A DNA stretch of 64,000 nucleotides. Source: Rhynchopus euleeides. Taxonomy: Eukaryota > Euglenozoa > Diplonemea > Diplonemida > Diplonemidae. Each line of letters opens with the position of its first letter. Position 1 is the first letter of the stretch. The translations under genes and the position numbers were made by a program. The stretch is from assembly GCA_963210315.1 (NCBI GenBank), contig OY723280.1:1364001-1428000 (forward strand), in the 5' to 3' direction. Below, piece by piece: positions 1 through 12,200 of this stretch. The notes under the pieces are model-generated. The model saw nothing but the letters and a program-made list of their open reading frames with translations, was not told where the DNA came from and ran no database searches.

Positions 1-30
1 GCCGAATAAATCATCATCAAAAAAGGACTG

Positions 31-138
31 GTGGCCTTCGCTCTGTGCCACTGTGTGTCAAACTGTGTCACTTTGCAGCCAGTTTTGTGAGGCAGTTCAC
101 CATTTCTCACTTCTCTGCATTTCTGAGCGAAGGCCTCC
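31..138. repeat. Short inverted-repeat MITE, copy A
   Basis: About 108 bp, bounded by GGCCTTCGCT at the left and AGCGAAGGCC at the right. The interior (TGTGTCAAACTGTGTCACTT, then TTCTCTGCATTTCTGAGC) matches the reverse complement of the copy at 49100-49208. Other members lie at 35256, 37796, 58103 and 59614. It has no coding capacity, so it is a non-autonomous element. Confidence 0.75.
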
Positions 139-2809
139 CACTATCTCCTGAGCACCTGTGTTAACGCGTTGCAACCGCACCAGGCAAAGCTCAATAATTA
201 TGAACCGAAAATGCCCCATCCTGACCCGAATACTTCGCGTTTTTTTTCTCCTTCTTTCTTCCCAACCCCATCTGCTTTCTCTCGATTCCGCCATTTCTGA
301 TTTTTCTCTCTCGCCCCTTTTGGTGAACTCCAGCCTTCCCCCCCCCCCCCTCAAAGAGAAGAATCAAATCAATCCTAAAAAATAGGCCCGACACTACGGC
401 GTAGTGTCGCAGCGGACGGGACGAAGTTCTTCAAAGGTTGAGCGAAGGGGTGTCGGTTCTGACCCCCTTCCTCTTCGCGACGTCATAAATATATCGATGC
501 CTTCTCGATGCCACTCCTCCTCCAGAGGCCACAGTTGCTGTGTGTCTTGCACAAGCCCGGCCTGGGAAGGGGGAAGGCAAAGGGGGTCGACGGTCACAAC
601 TGTCGCGGGTTTGCCACAATCACATACACGTGCCATTTGCAGCCCATATGCATGCTGTGGGTGGGGACTGCCCCAACAAGCCCACATGCAAATCACAAGT
701 CTCTGCCCTCTCGGACCTGCCGGGGAGGGGGTACGGTTCTGAACAGTTCAAACCGTTCAGGAGTTCATAAGTGGGGCACAGCGGTGGGACTGCGATGTGG
801 TTGCACTGTGCCTTGCTTCACCGCCACGGCTCGTCGTGACGCATATCACACCGAGCTTTTCTCGCATCAGCTTTGGGCACATCTTATGGCAGAAGACTGC
901 GCCGTATACAGTATGGTATTGTTTGCGATAAACCAGACCGTGGTCTCTAGCAAAGAAGACTGGCAGCGTGTGTGCAGAATACACTGTACAAACCGCGCAT
1001 GGTCAAAAATACTCATGTGCGACATCTCCTGGTTATAATCGTTCTGGGTGTGTCGGTGCATTATTTCCAAAAAAATCACAAGAGGGGCAGGTGGGGTTGG
1101 GGGAGAAGGTTCTGTGGAAACACACCCTGCCCCCCCCCCCTCCCCGAACGCCCCCTATCGGATGGAAGCACACCATCACCGCAGGAAGTTGGTTGTGTGT
1201 GCCAGGCCACCTCGGTGTGAATTCTTGCCGTTGTGGGCGACAAAGTTCTCGGGTGGGGGGATGGGGACGGGTGGGGAAAAAACTTCCGGCAGGAAAACAG
1301 ACTGTGTTGCTTGTTTTGTTCGAACAGTGCCTGTGCGCCCGTCAGGGGGACAAGTCTGCCATGCACGGGGGGCCCGGTGGTGGTCGGGGGGGTGGGGGGA
1401 AAGCAACGGCAAAGCCAAATAAGGCAAGAGTGCTTGGCACGGTTGCGATCCCCACCCCACCCCACCAGCCACAGGAATGCTGAATTGTCTCCCAACCTGG
1501 GGATAGGGAGGTGTGTACGTTCCGTCTGACACACGACACACGCAGCTCCGTCAGTCTTCTGTTCCGTTAAGTGAGCTGCAGTGCTGTGTTGCTGGCACCT
1601 TTTTTTTGTGCCAATCTTGACCTTGTCCATACACACACAGAATGTAAAGAAACTGAACGGCGTGGTGTCCAGATTTTTTTGACTCGGCAAACCTGCCCAG
1701 TTATACCCGATTACTGTGCTGTGTGTGTGTGTGGTGTGTCTGTCCAGCCCGAGCGGGGTTGCGGGGTGAGCTAGATGGCGGGGGATGGGTGGGGGTGGGG
1801 TCAGAATTACTGAATAACAGGCCAACATCAGTTGCCGTCATCGAAGAAGAATATCATCAAAAACATTAACAGCGCCCCCCGGGGGACGCTACGAACACGG
1901 CGCCAAAAATAATTGTTCAAAACCGTTCAACAATGCATGCCAAGGCAAATGGCCATGGGTGTCCTGCATCCCAGGCCTTGGCTGTCGAAACATCAAATCA
2001 GGGCACAGAGCTGCCCTCGTAGGCCAGCAGTATTGGGGTTGACGGAGGTTCTCGGGTTGCTTCCCCTCCTCTCGGTCCCAGTTCTGCTTTCTTTTCTGTG
2101 TAGTTGTGCTGCAGACAAGAATATTGTTTTCGAAAAAAATTAGCAGCAACATCAGCCGTCTTGCCTTCATCTGGCAGGCACCACACACAAGCGCTCAAGA
2201 AGGCTGCGGCTTACAGCGAGACACCATGTTCTCGAACATAAGGCTGTAGCCCCCAGGCTCTGTTGTGCGGCTGAGGGGCTGAGGAGGCAATCGATGAACC
2301 ACACAACGGGCTCCTTTGTGCCTCTCTCCTCAGGCAGGCCCAGCCTTGTGTGATGGTATTCTTGCTCACCCCGCCATCACCGCCGCTCGACCCATTCAAT
2401 CGAGGGCGGTGGGGGGGTGTCACCAAACACCGTCTGCCACTCTCTGGGCGAACCATGCCCATTTTTTAAACCGAATCATATCTTAGCCTCCTTCCCCCCA
2501 CAGCCCCAGAACCCCCAAACAACGACTTTCTATTGCCTAACCCCCACCCCCTCACGGTGCCTTCATATATTCAACGCGAAGAGGGTCGACAGAGAAAAGG
2601 TTCTTTGAGTGCTGAACACGCTTCCCTTTGCAGCGCTTTGTTCACTTTCGAGCACTTTGTGCAGTTCTATCAGATGGGCGAGTCTCCGGCTATTTTTTTA
2701 AAAGTCTGGATTGGATTTTTTTTTCACAACAAAAATAGCAGGGCTCTCGCTTGGAAATCACGGAAATTTTGTTTATATCATTGCTTTACCCCCCACACCC
2801 CCCCCCCCC
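139..2809. other. No gene recognised
   Basis: Open frames here are short, overlap in several frames and look like by-products of C-rich, GT-rich sequence. Two minor features: a short hairpin, CGACACTAC/GTAGTGTCG, near 389-409, and two copies of the motif TTCAAA(A)CCGTTCA at 746-760 and 1914-1933 (see findings). Confidence 0.5.
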
Positions 2810-2811
2810 TA

Positions 2812-4144
2812 GGGGGGGTCATAAGCCCCCCTAAAAACGTACAAATACCAAAAATTTCAACATACTATCAGAACCGCCCTAATACCTGATCTGACCCGAA
2901 AATCCGACCCATACCCCCCCGGAAACCGTCTGGAGCCCACTTGTGACACCTGATGCGCACTTTTGTGATGATTTTTTGGGGTCCTAAAAAATGTACCTCA
3001 GTTTCGTACCTTGCCTTTGTACCTGAACCACTCCCGACCGCAATATTTCGTTCTTTGCCTTTTCTGCGGTGGTTCCGGCTCAGGTGGCACGATGTTGCCT
3101 CCCCAGTGCCTCGGCAAGGTCTTTCTTGTACCTGATTGGTGGGAATGTTGTGTTGTTGCGCCAGCTGAATGAGTTCAGCCACCTTCTGGGTGTAGTACAC
3201 CACGCAGTCTCAACAGCACGTATGAGAGTGTACCATGTGAGGACTCAACAAAGTCATTGGATAGGCATCTGCCTGCCGACTCAACCCCCACAGTGCGACC
3301 GCAAGATCGTCAGGGATGTCTCAACGCCAGGGGAATACTCTCCCCTGGCGTTGTACAACCCTACTCTTAATCCTCGGGTCCTCTCCTGGAGGCGGTGGTG
3401 GCGGGCCCGCAACGCTTCGTACTTCCGGTACGGACTGGGGTAGTCTGCCCGGCTGACCCGCTCATCGCTTCCTAGATCATCTGCTGCTCTGGAGCTGCCA
3501 TCACTCACTGCCCACATCAGTTGGTGTAGGGGTAGGAGCAGGAGGAGTGGGAGGAGTAGGAGTGCAGGTGACATCTTTCTTGGCCAGCAAGGAACGCCGC
3601 TTTTCGCACGTGCGTGCAGTTGATGCACCACTGCATATATCTGTCGTCACCACGTCCCACTCGCTCTCCTATGTACCCAGCCCGACGGAGCGCCCGAAAT
3701 AATGTCGCCTCACGGATGTCGTGTGCCGTTTTCTTCTGACGCAGGTCTGCCACAACGCTCTCTGCCGGGACCCCGCACATCTCCCGTTTGGCGAGCGTCT
3801 TTCGAGCAAGGTACCCCTCTGCAGCAGCATCTGACACCTCTGCGAGGCCCTAGGCACACGGCATGTGTTGCTCGGCGTGCTGGGTGAGCGTAGTGATACC
3901 CTTTCCTTGCAAAGAACGAAATACTGCGGTCGGGAGTGGTTCAGGTACAAAGGCAAGGTACGAAGCTGAGGTACATTTTTTAGGACCCCAAAAAATCATC
4001 ACAAAAGTGCGCATCAGGTGTCACAAGTGGGCTCCAGACGGTTTCCGGGGGGGTATGGGTCGGATTTTCGGGTCAGATCAGGTATTAGGGCGGTTCTGAT
4101 GGTATGTTGAAAAATGTGGTTTTGTACGGGCTTATGACCCCCCC
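2812..4144. mobile_element. TA-flanked inverted-repeat DNA element with ~250-bp TIRs
   Basis: The ends are exact mirror images: TAGGGGGGGTCATAAG at 2810 and CTTATGACCCCCCCTA ending at 4146. A TA dinucleotide flanks both sides, consistent with insertion at TA. The inverted repeat extends inward to about 3065 on the left and 3898 on the right. It includes the subterminal word TGTACCTCAG and the block around TGGTTCAGGTACAAAGGCAAGG. Between the arms are only broken minus-strand frames (about 3281-3631 and 3517-3837). One contains a helical stretch (RKKTAHDIREATLFRALRRA) that could be a helix-turn-helix remnant, but no transposase is recognisable. The element at 44165-45685 belongs to the same family. 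Confidence 0.8.
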
Positions 4145-4170
4145 TACCCCCCCCCCCCCCCTACGACTCC

Positions 4171-4284
4171 CGTTGTGCATTGATCTGCCTTGTACAACAT
4201 ATCTGGTGTAGTGACTACAAAAAGGACTAACATTGCGAGAAGGTGCTGGGAGATTTACTTTTCCATTCCCTCTCGACGATCAAA
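4171..4284 (+). mobile_element. SINE-like retroelement, full-length copy
   Basis: A 114-bp sequence flanked by a perfect 15-bp direct repeat, CCCCCCTACGACTCC, at 4156-4170 and 4285-4299. Its 3' end reads CTCTCGACGATCAAA. A sister copy at 59576-59803 matches along the whole length, and a 5'-truncated copy at 25674-25719 shares the 3' 46 bp. Variable 5' ends, a fixed 3' end and target duplications of 15-16 bp indicate target-primed retrotransposition. TGGTGTAGTGA near 4211 resembles a pol III A box, hinting at a tRNA ancestry, but no clear B box is seen. Confidence 0.7.
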
Positions 4285-4299
4285 CCCCCCTACGACTCC

Positions 4300-5895
4300 A
4301 GGCTGCTGCACATATCCTCCTCCTTCTTCCGTTCTTCCTTATCAGTGCTCCTCCTTCTGCGCACTTCGTCCTTGCAGCCCCCACCCCCCCTCAACAACAG
4401 TAAAATATTAGAAAATTGGCATGTCTGCACGTCTCACACAAAGGTGTAGCCCACAACGTGCCCTAGAAGATGGCAAAGTGATCTCCACACACACACAGTT
4501 CCCTCTTCCCCAAACACCCCTCTCTCTCCCTCTCAACTGATTTGGCAGTGTGCCGCTTGGCGTGCTGCTTCCCCCCTCCCGAAGCTACAGCCAAAGGCAA
4601 GCCCCAGTCAAAGCAACGCTCTGGCATCACTCTGACTCTAACTGCAGTTTGAGCGAACAGGGAGAGGGGCTCTAGGGGAACGGAGGGGAAGGGGGCTTTC
4701 GGCTGTACGGCTTTCACCTTTTTCTCTCCATCATTTTCTCCCACACCCCCCCCCCCCCCCCCACCCCCTGGTCCTGCTGCGCCTGTGCTGATCCTTCTGT
4801 GGTGTTTCCTGATGACGTGGTGTTCTCTGGGGTAGGGATGCCAAAGAGAATTAGCTAACGCGCTGATTCTGCGATCTTTTGATTGTGCTGTTAGATAGGC
4901 AAAGAGGGGCTTTGCTCCTGTATTCTTCGTTAGACGAATGTACACCATGCGCTCCGCCCATGAGCTTTCTTCGTGTGAAAATGCACGTCGGTCCGGTCAG
5001 AACAGAAAAGAACCAAAACCGTTCAAGAGAACTATCTGTCGGGTGAATCTTTTCATCCATTTGGAGCGGTTGTGGGTGGCCCGGAAGCACAAAACGGACA
5101 AGAGGCATCACTCGAGCTACAGAGGGCATTGCCATCCACAGGACGTGTTGTGGTGGTGGCGCTGGGCGGCGGGGTGGTTCTGAGGCAGGGATGGCTGATT
5201 GGAGTGCGTCATCATCCTTGTCACCACCTGCTCCCACACACCCCATACCATCCCTCACTGAAGCCGTGTGATCCTCCATGAAGCGTGTTGGTGCGGTGTC
5301 CGAACCCCGCTTTTCCACCAACGAAGCCAGGTTTTACCACTAATTCATCAGCATATTTTTTTTTTGCAGCGCAGACCAATCTGCATCGTCGTTGATCACG
5401 CAACCGCGATGTCCATTTCCCCGCCCCATCTTTACCTTTTCCCCACTCCTACTTTCACACGAGTGGGATCAGGTTTGAAACGGTGCTAAGTTCATACGAA
5501 GGTGCCCATACTCTGCCTCCACGTGTGCGAAAGGGGGGGGGGTTGGCATTTTTTGCGCCTATTTTCCACTTCTTCTGGCAACCCCGTTTGCCATGCCGTG
5601 GCATCTGGGCTGTCTTCCAGCAGCCTCCTTGCGCCCCCTCCCCCCCCCCGCCCCTCCACCCCTCTGGCGCACCTCCTGTGCCAAAGAAGTGCCCCCCAAG
5701 TGGAAGAGTCGGCATTGGGCAATGCCACCGCGGCAGCAGAAGAACTCGAAACAGCGCCCGCCCCCCAACCCCCCTCGGAGCCGGCTGCGAAGGGCACATC
5801 CAAAAAATATTTCAAATCGTTCAAGGCAAGCCTTGGCTTCACAAAGCTTAGGCAATCGCGGAGTCGTGCCCCCCCCCCCCTCCCCCACGCTCACA
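4300..5895. other. No gene recognised
   Basis: C-rich intergenic DNA with a 16-nt C run near 4748. Frames are short and overlap on both strands. Motif copies AAAACCGTTCAAGA (about 5015) and TTCAAATCGTTCAAGG (about 5811) occur here. Confidence 0.45.
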
Positions 5896-8800
5896 CACGG
5901 CGCTGAAATAACCACAGTTACAAGTGGTTTTACAAGTGGTTTACATGTAAAAATTTTTACATGTAAATTTACAAGTGGCACTTGTAAAATTACATGTGCC
6001 ACTTGTAAATTTTACAAGTGGTACATGTAAAATTACATGTGCCACTTGTCATTTACGAGCTTTCCTTAACACTGGCGAGCCGTGTTGTTCCATTTGTTTA
6101 TCCCCCGCGACCCCAGACCAGCACATGCCCTGCTGCACACACACACCCTCACTTACAAAAGGACCTTTGCACCTCCAACATGAGCAAGAGAACGGCAACC
6201 ACAACACCGACGCGCAACAGCAAGCGGACGAAGAGCGGAGATCTGGGGAAGGAGGATGAGCGGCATGAAAGCCAGCTGCAGCAGCTTGTGGAGGACTTTG
6301 TGGCCCTGTACACCACCAGGAAGACGGGGGAGGTGTTTAAACACTCGGTGTTGAAGGAGATGCTGCAGAAGGTGCTGGTGACCACCATCCCCCCCAAGAG
6401 TGGAGTGATAACAAAGGTGCTGAAACACAAATACGATGCACTGGCTTCCTACAAGTCGCTGAAGGATGTTTCCGGCGACCTGTACACGGTTCGGATCGAA
6501 GGAAACCGTGAGATGGCCATCCACGGCATCGCGCTGAAGCCCTTCCCCACGCCAACGCAGAAGAAGTCGGAGGGTTTCGCGCGCCTCAAGCTGGTGGTGG
6601 AGGACCTGGACAGCATGGATATGGTCAAGATGTACAAGGCATCGGCACAAGCCTCCACATCCGAGACGCGTCCGAAGAATAAGGCAGTGGCGGCGGTGGC
6701 GGGCGATGCAGCACATCGTTGTGGGCGTGCACGACCAGGAGACCGGGCGCTACTATAGCGTCATCATCGAGAATGGCTTCGCCAAGCTGGTGACGGCGAC
6801 GCTGGAAGGGGTGCAGGTCGACTACACCTTCTACAGGGACCGTCCTTCGGACCAGTGTGAGCCAGGTGAATACAGCGGCTCGCTCGTTGTGCCGCCTCCG
6901 CATTTTGTGGATTCAAGCAGAAATCGGTGAAATCATTCGACAACACAGGGCAGAGTTGGGCATGTCTCTGCGCGACTGTGAACGGCTGGGCTCACTCGTT
7001 CGCAGAGAGACAGGGATCTCGATGGGGCTTTCATACCCCCTCCTCGTAAAGCATAAAGCTCCCCTCCGGCTGATGACGCCCTCTCTGCTAGGGAACATGC
7101 GGGGGTGCCTCGAGTTTCTGCTGAGGGCTTTCCCCATCCGCTCGGGTCGCCCCCCACCAACAGTCATGGTCACGGGTGATGGCTACACACCCGGTAGCCT
7201 TCAAGGAAAGAGCAGGCAGCGACTGGCAATTGCATTGACGGACGGGATCACCGCGTCCCGCTTTCTGACGGTGTGTGACCGCCACAAGCCCCTGTTCTAC
7301 GAATGGTGGATGCTCCATGCCTTGGGGCAGATTGTGGCAGTTCAGAAGGGGATCTTCACGAAGGGGCCTTGCTCCTTTTCCATCACCCAGTTCCGGCTTG
7401 GGGGTGACCACTTAGAGTTGTGGTCACTCTTCAAAGGTGTAGGTGGGACAGGGCATCGTTCTGCCTTCTGCCTTACAGGAATCGACGAGCGTTTGGAGTA
7501 CCTGCATGACTGCCACCGCTGTAGTATCCAAGAGATGGATGCCGCAGGATTCACTTGTAGCATCGCTTCAAAATTCTCGAATCCTGTCTACACCGTGACG
7601 CCCCCCCCTTCACGACACGAAATGTGTCATGCGCCTCATTCTACGTACGCTGCCGGGATCAAAAGTGGTGGAGGAAACCATCCTTGGAAAAGTGGACAAA
7701 AAATTCACTGGGAAGCACGCAAGAGAGATACTCGCTGCTTTGAAGGCCATCACCGTGGGGAATCAGCGGACATTGTGCTGCGCAATGCAATCACTGATCT
7801 TCTTCCGCTACCAAGACATACCAGTGCGATACTTCTCAACAGGTTCCTGCCGCAAAGAGTTTCTATTCGCTGTGATCAGCTATCATGTGCTGATTTTCTT
7901 GTTGGAGTGGGCAAATCCCGGGATCACTCGCTCGGCATATGCTCATTCTCTCGAACACTGGTTTGATGAGCAGGATGCGCACAGGGTCACCGTCTCCGAC
8001 GAGCTCTTCGAACATGGCAACGGTGAGTGCAAGAGGTGGACACGTGGGGGATCCCCGCAGACGATGGAGCGTGATCTGCAGATCTATGAACTGAAACAGA
8101 AACACTTGACGGATGAAAATACCGTGCGCAAAGTGCCTCCACTGACTCCTACCATCGGCGAGCGGCCCCAAATATTATCTTACGATTTCATGCGCCTGTG
8201 CAGGTGTGTGATCACTCACAATGATACGTGGCTCAAGGCTGCTCGTCAATTGGTGGTCCGCTTGGACAAACTTGGCCTCGGGTCACATGTGCGCCGCAGA
8301 GATGGTCACGGACAAACATTTCAGGCAGAACCCGGCAACAACGGCGATGTTTTCCTGGTTTGCATCTGTGACGAAGAACCCTGGGAGGTGACGGAGGTGA
8401 CGCCCCCTGCACAAGGAACCACCGACGGGGAGGAGGCTGGTGATGGCGGCAATAGCGGCGAGGCTGGTGATGATGATGATGATGATAGCGACGAGACATC
8501 CGCCACAGAAGAGTATAGCTGCGTTGTTTGCCCTGACAAGAGCTTCGCGCGGGTTTACGGGCTCTACGCCCACTACGACGGACAGCACCGGCCGAGGGCG
8601 CAGTGTGAATGTCGACTGTCTTGCCCCTTGTGTGAGAAAACGGTGTTCAGAAGTGGACTTAGCCAACACGCCCTCTACGTCCACCAGGATGAGCTGGACA
8701 TCACGACCTGCCCTGTGTGTCTGCAGGAGTTTGCTTCACAAGAACTGAGGGATATGCACATGTCGGACGAACACCCTGCAGTCTGAAAAAATGAAAAAAA

Positions 8801-8905
8801 TTTTACATGTGGTACTTGTAATTTTACAAGTGGCACTTGTAACCATTTTTCACTTGTAATTTTACATGTAAAACCACTTGTAATGTAATTTACTTCAGCG
8901 CCGTG
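5896..8905 (+). mobile_element. 3-kb DNA transposon with CACGG termini and ACATGTA/ACTTGTA end repeats
   Basis: The terminal inverted repeat is CACGGCGCTGAA at 5896 and TTCAGCGCCGTG ending at 8905. The dinucleotide CA flanks both sides (5894-5895, 8906-8907), a likely 2-bp target duplication. Inside each end lies about 120 bp of alternating short words (TTACAAGTGG, TTACATGTA, CACTTGTAA) that pair within and between the ends. The element carries one interrupted gene (6180-8786). Terminal CAC, subterminal repeat arrays and a 2-3-bp duplication recall the CACTA (EnSpm) superfamily, but the protein does not confirm this. Elements at 30049 and 47854 share the CACGG ends. Confidence 0.75.
6180..8786 (+). 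pseudogene. Frameshifted transposon protein with three C-terminal C2H2 zinc fingers
   Basis: Coding-like frames run in one direction but change frame. The start is ATG 6180, with a Lys/Arg-rich N-terminus. There is a frame change near 6690-6706, a possible 55-nt intron at 6866-6920 whose phase fits (GTGAAT...AAGCAG), and another frame change in a C8 run at 7601-7608, after which the frame stays open to TGA at 8786. The middle part contains VTGDGYTPGSLQGKSRQRL. The C-terminus has an Asp-rich spacer and three C2H2 fingers (CVVC...H, CPLC...H, CPVC...H). It is presumably the element's transposase, but I recognise no catalytic domain. Either the copy is decayed, or the homopolymer lengths are misread and the gene is intact. 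Confidence 0.55.
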
Positions 8906-9011
8906 CACGGTTCTCGAATGTCAGAACGAAGTGCACCACTTGAGGCGGTGTGTATGGAGATGGCGCCAAGGGCAGATGTTTGTTGCGTTCTACACTGCGA
9001 CAAAAGAAAAC

Positions 9012-9190
9012 ACGTGTAGGTGTGTGTCTGTGTGGAAGGCGCGTCAGAGTTCGCTCGGCGCGACTGACTACACACGAACCCAAAATGTTAACGTGTAGGT
9101 GTGGCGGTGGAGATGACACCCAGAGCAGGGTGCGCTCGGTGTGATCTGCACCATTATAAAATATTCACGTGTAGGTGTGTGTGTGGTGAC
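9012..9190. repeat. Tandem ~78-bp repeats beside the retrotransposon 3' end
   Basis: ACGTGTAGGTGTG begins at 9012, 9091 and 9167 (spacings 79 and 76). Between starts, GGAGATGACACCCAGAGCAG recurs in diverged form near 8955, 36048 and 43796. It lies just beyond the stop of the minus-strand retrotransposon and may be its 3' untranslated region. Confidence 0.5.
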
Positions 9191-9243
9191 CACGTTTTGT
9201 GTGGGGAGATCCTGCGCGGATCATTGCCCACCCCCGCCCATTT

Positions 9244-12200
9244 CTACGTCACAGCGGAGGCCCCACTCGGGTTAGAGTGTGGGGCCAACTCAGTGCCACT
9301 CCGGGGAGGAGGGCGTGCAGCATAGCCGGCGTGGTGTGCTTGGCAGCAATGTGGTAGTGTTTTGCCATCGCTGTAGCAGTCACCGCATCGGTCCATGCTG
9401 TGGCGTTTGCAGAAGCCCATAGTGACCGGGAGCCCGTCCCCCTCCTTGTGGTGGTTGCGGCAGCACACCTCCTCCGGGAGGCGCCGCTTCTGGCATGCCG
9501 AGCAACGGGGCTTCCAATGCAACTTGCAGGCAAGCACCTTTGCGTTCCTCCTGGCACCAGGGGGAGCAGTTCGGGGGGCAGCGCCCCTCCGCTCCCATGG
9601 GCGCCCTACCCGGCTGTTGGCCTGCCGACCACGCGCCGCCCACTGCTGGGCCGATTGCTGCCAACCCTCAGGGTAGTGCGGCTGCGGAGCGAAGGTAGCG
9701 GCCCACGCCATTCCGCGATCATGGAACACTGTATCCGTCCGGCTGGGGGCTGGCACAGCCAGGTGCGCTTGGAGGCTGCGCATCACCGACTCAGTGGCAG
9801 GGTTCAGCTGGGCCCTCCTCGACAGGCCCGCCGCCACAGATCCACCGATCGCCGTGAGGACTGTTGAGTTGGCAGCATGGCCGCAATGCCAGGGCCCAGT
9901 GCCTACTTTCGTCACCATGCTGCAGAGCCCCTTCAGCGAGGCAGCCTTCCCCAGGATACTGCTCTGGAACACCGTGAGGTCCTGCTGGAGCTGCTGCCGT
10001 GAGGCCCCCAGCCTTTCAGCCTCGTCCATCGCGGCGTTACTGAGGGCATCAGCATCTGTGTTGGATTCCCTCTTCACATGCTCGTATGTGAGAGTGAACC
10101 TCGGTTGGAGGTCCGCAGCTAGCCGGGACGTGCTGAGGAACAGAGGACGGAGGGCGGCATCCCGGCACAATGAGTCCCCTTGGAGCTGGCGCAGCACCAC
10201 CTGGGAGTCGCCCCGCACTGTGACTGGGCCCTCAGGGGCATCACCCCTCTCGAGGAGGCGCAGACCTGCACGGAGCGCCTCGTACTCAGCAATGTTGTTG
10301 CTACGCACGTTCAGCAGCGGGAGTACTTTCTCTGAAACCTTGCAACCGTCTTGGTATAGCACCGCCCCTGCCCCCGCCACGGCGAAGGGGGTGCCATTGT
10401 CGCGCGCACCACCGTCAAAGTACAGGGTGAGCCCTGGGGCTGTGTCTGCAGGGATGCGCGAGCGGGCCTCCCTCGCGCCCTTCCTATTCGGGTCCACGTG
10501 GGCGGGGGGGCGGATGCGGCGCGTCACGGTGTCTGGGAGGGTAAGGCCAGTTGATAGCTCGAAGTCCACGGCCAGCTCCATCAGGGTCACAGTATGCTCA
10601 CTCCCCTGCGGTCCCCACTTTAGGCCCCTTAGCCAGTCGCAGAGGGCCACCCACATGCCTGGGGGCCGCTTGCCCCACGTCTGCTTGACTTCGGAAGGCG
10701 CCAGTGCAGGGATGGAGGCACTCTCGGGGTTAGGGGTGCTCCACTCCCAGGGGTAGACGGTAGTACGGTGATGGCGCACAGAGCGGTCGAGCAGCCCGTC
10801 CTTCTCCTGTCGCGCCGCCAGGACTGCGATGAAGTAGCGGTGGAGCTGTGCCACGGTGGTGATCCTGTCCGCAAAGGACATGGGCAGCGGCTGCTCGTTC
10901 TCCGGGACGCTGTATCTGTAAATGGGCGCCACCCCGCACTGGGCCAGGCATGCCGGCCAGGCCGTCCGGTCCCTCGCTGCTATGGGGTGCTTCTGGCGGA
11001 CTGGCTCCCATGCCGCGCAGTCCCACCACAGGTGTGATACCGTCTCCGGGGTCCCAGATGTGCAGTATCGGCACACCTCCCCCAGACCTGTGCGCCCACG
11101 AGCAGGCACCGCCCCTGCAACAACGGAGCGGAGGAGGCCTCGCTGGTACCCCGTGATTGCAGCGCCCTCTCCCTCCAGGACGCAACGTGTCACCCTCCCG
11201 TCAATGCCGTGCTCTGCTCCTTGGAAGTCGTCTCTGCGTTCGGCCAGCTTCTTCGCCGTTGCGTTACGCAGGGATTGGCGGAGGTCGTGTGCAAAGATAG
11301 CCCAGGCGCTCGGTGTTGCAGCAACAGGGTCGAAGGTGACATCGCGACCAGCTTCGTCAGTGTAAGCCAGGGTGGTCGCAGCACTCCAGCGCCATTCAAT
11401 CCCCTGCAGGGCGGCCCAGAAAAGCGCGAAGGGGCCTGTCCCCTCAAGCCTCTCTCTACTCCCCCAGGCTGCCTCGGACAGCACCCTGCTGTGACTCCAC
11501 TTTTTGATCTGCTTGGCCCATGTGGTGATCTGCCGGTAGGGGGGGGCGACAGCGGGGTCCACCCGGTGCGCCTGATGGAGGACACACAGCACAATCTCCT
11601 GTGCTCTGCGAGGTGGGCCAGACCAGAGCGCGGCGACGAAGAGGCCCCTCCATCGCCTGATGTCCTTGCTGTCCCAACGAGTTACGAGGGCATCGTAATA
11701 TAGTCGAGCCCCTGCCGTCATCGCCGCCGCCTGCCCTTTCCATTGCACCGGCAGGGGCAGCGCTGAGGTTCTGCGGAGGTTCTGCTGCGCACCTTCCTTC
11801 CGGCGGGCGATGCGCTCGGACTGGGGCGCTGTGCGCCCTTCCCTGATCAGGCGCGCGTGTAGCATGGCCCCGAGACAGTCGAAGCTGTTGCGCTGCCGGA
11901 GGGGAGTGGCCTCGCCATCCCTTGCCCGGTACATAATCCGGAGCGGCCCGGGGGATGTCGAGAAAACGTGAGACTTGATTTCTGCACAAATAGCCATCCC
12001 GGTGTCGTGGGAGAAACCCGCAGAGTCGTCTACAACGTCTTGCAGGATCTCCGGGCTGGGGGCTGTGGCGTATACGTCGTCAACGAAAGACAGCGCCCTT
12101 GTGTCCTGCCGGTGCTCGACCATCCTCATCCACACACCCACCAGCACGTTAATCAGCACGACACTGATGGGGCAACCCTGCATGATGCCGTTAGTTGGCA

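Noticed and set aside
5896..8786. Assigning the zinc-finger transposon protein to a named transposase superfamily
   Set aside because: No DDE/D triad or family motif could be identified by eye. The CACTA-like termini alone are not enough.
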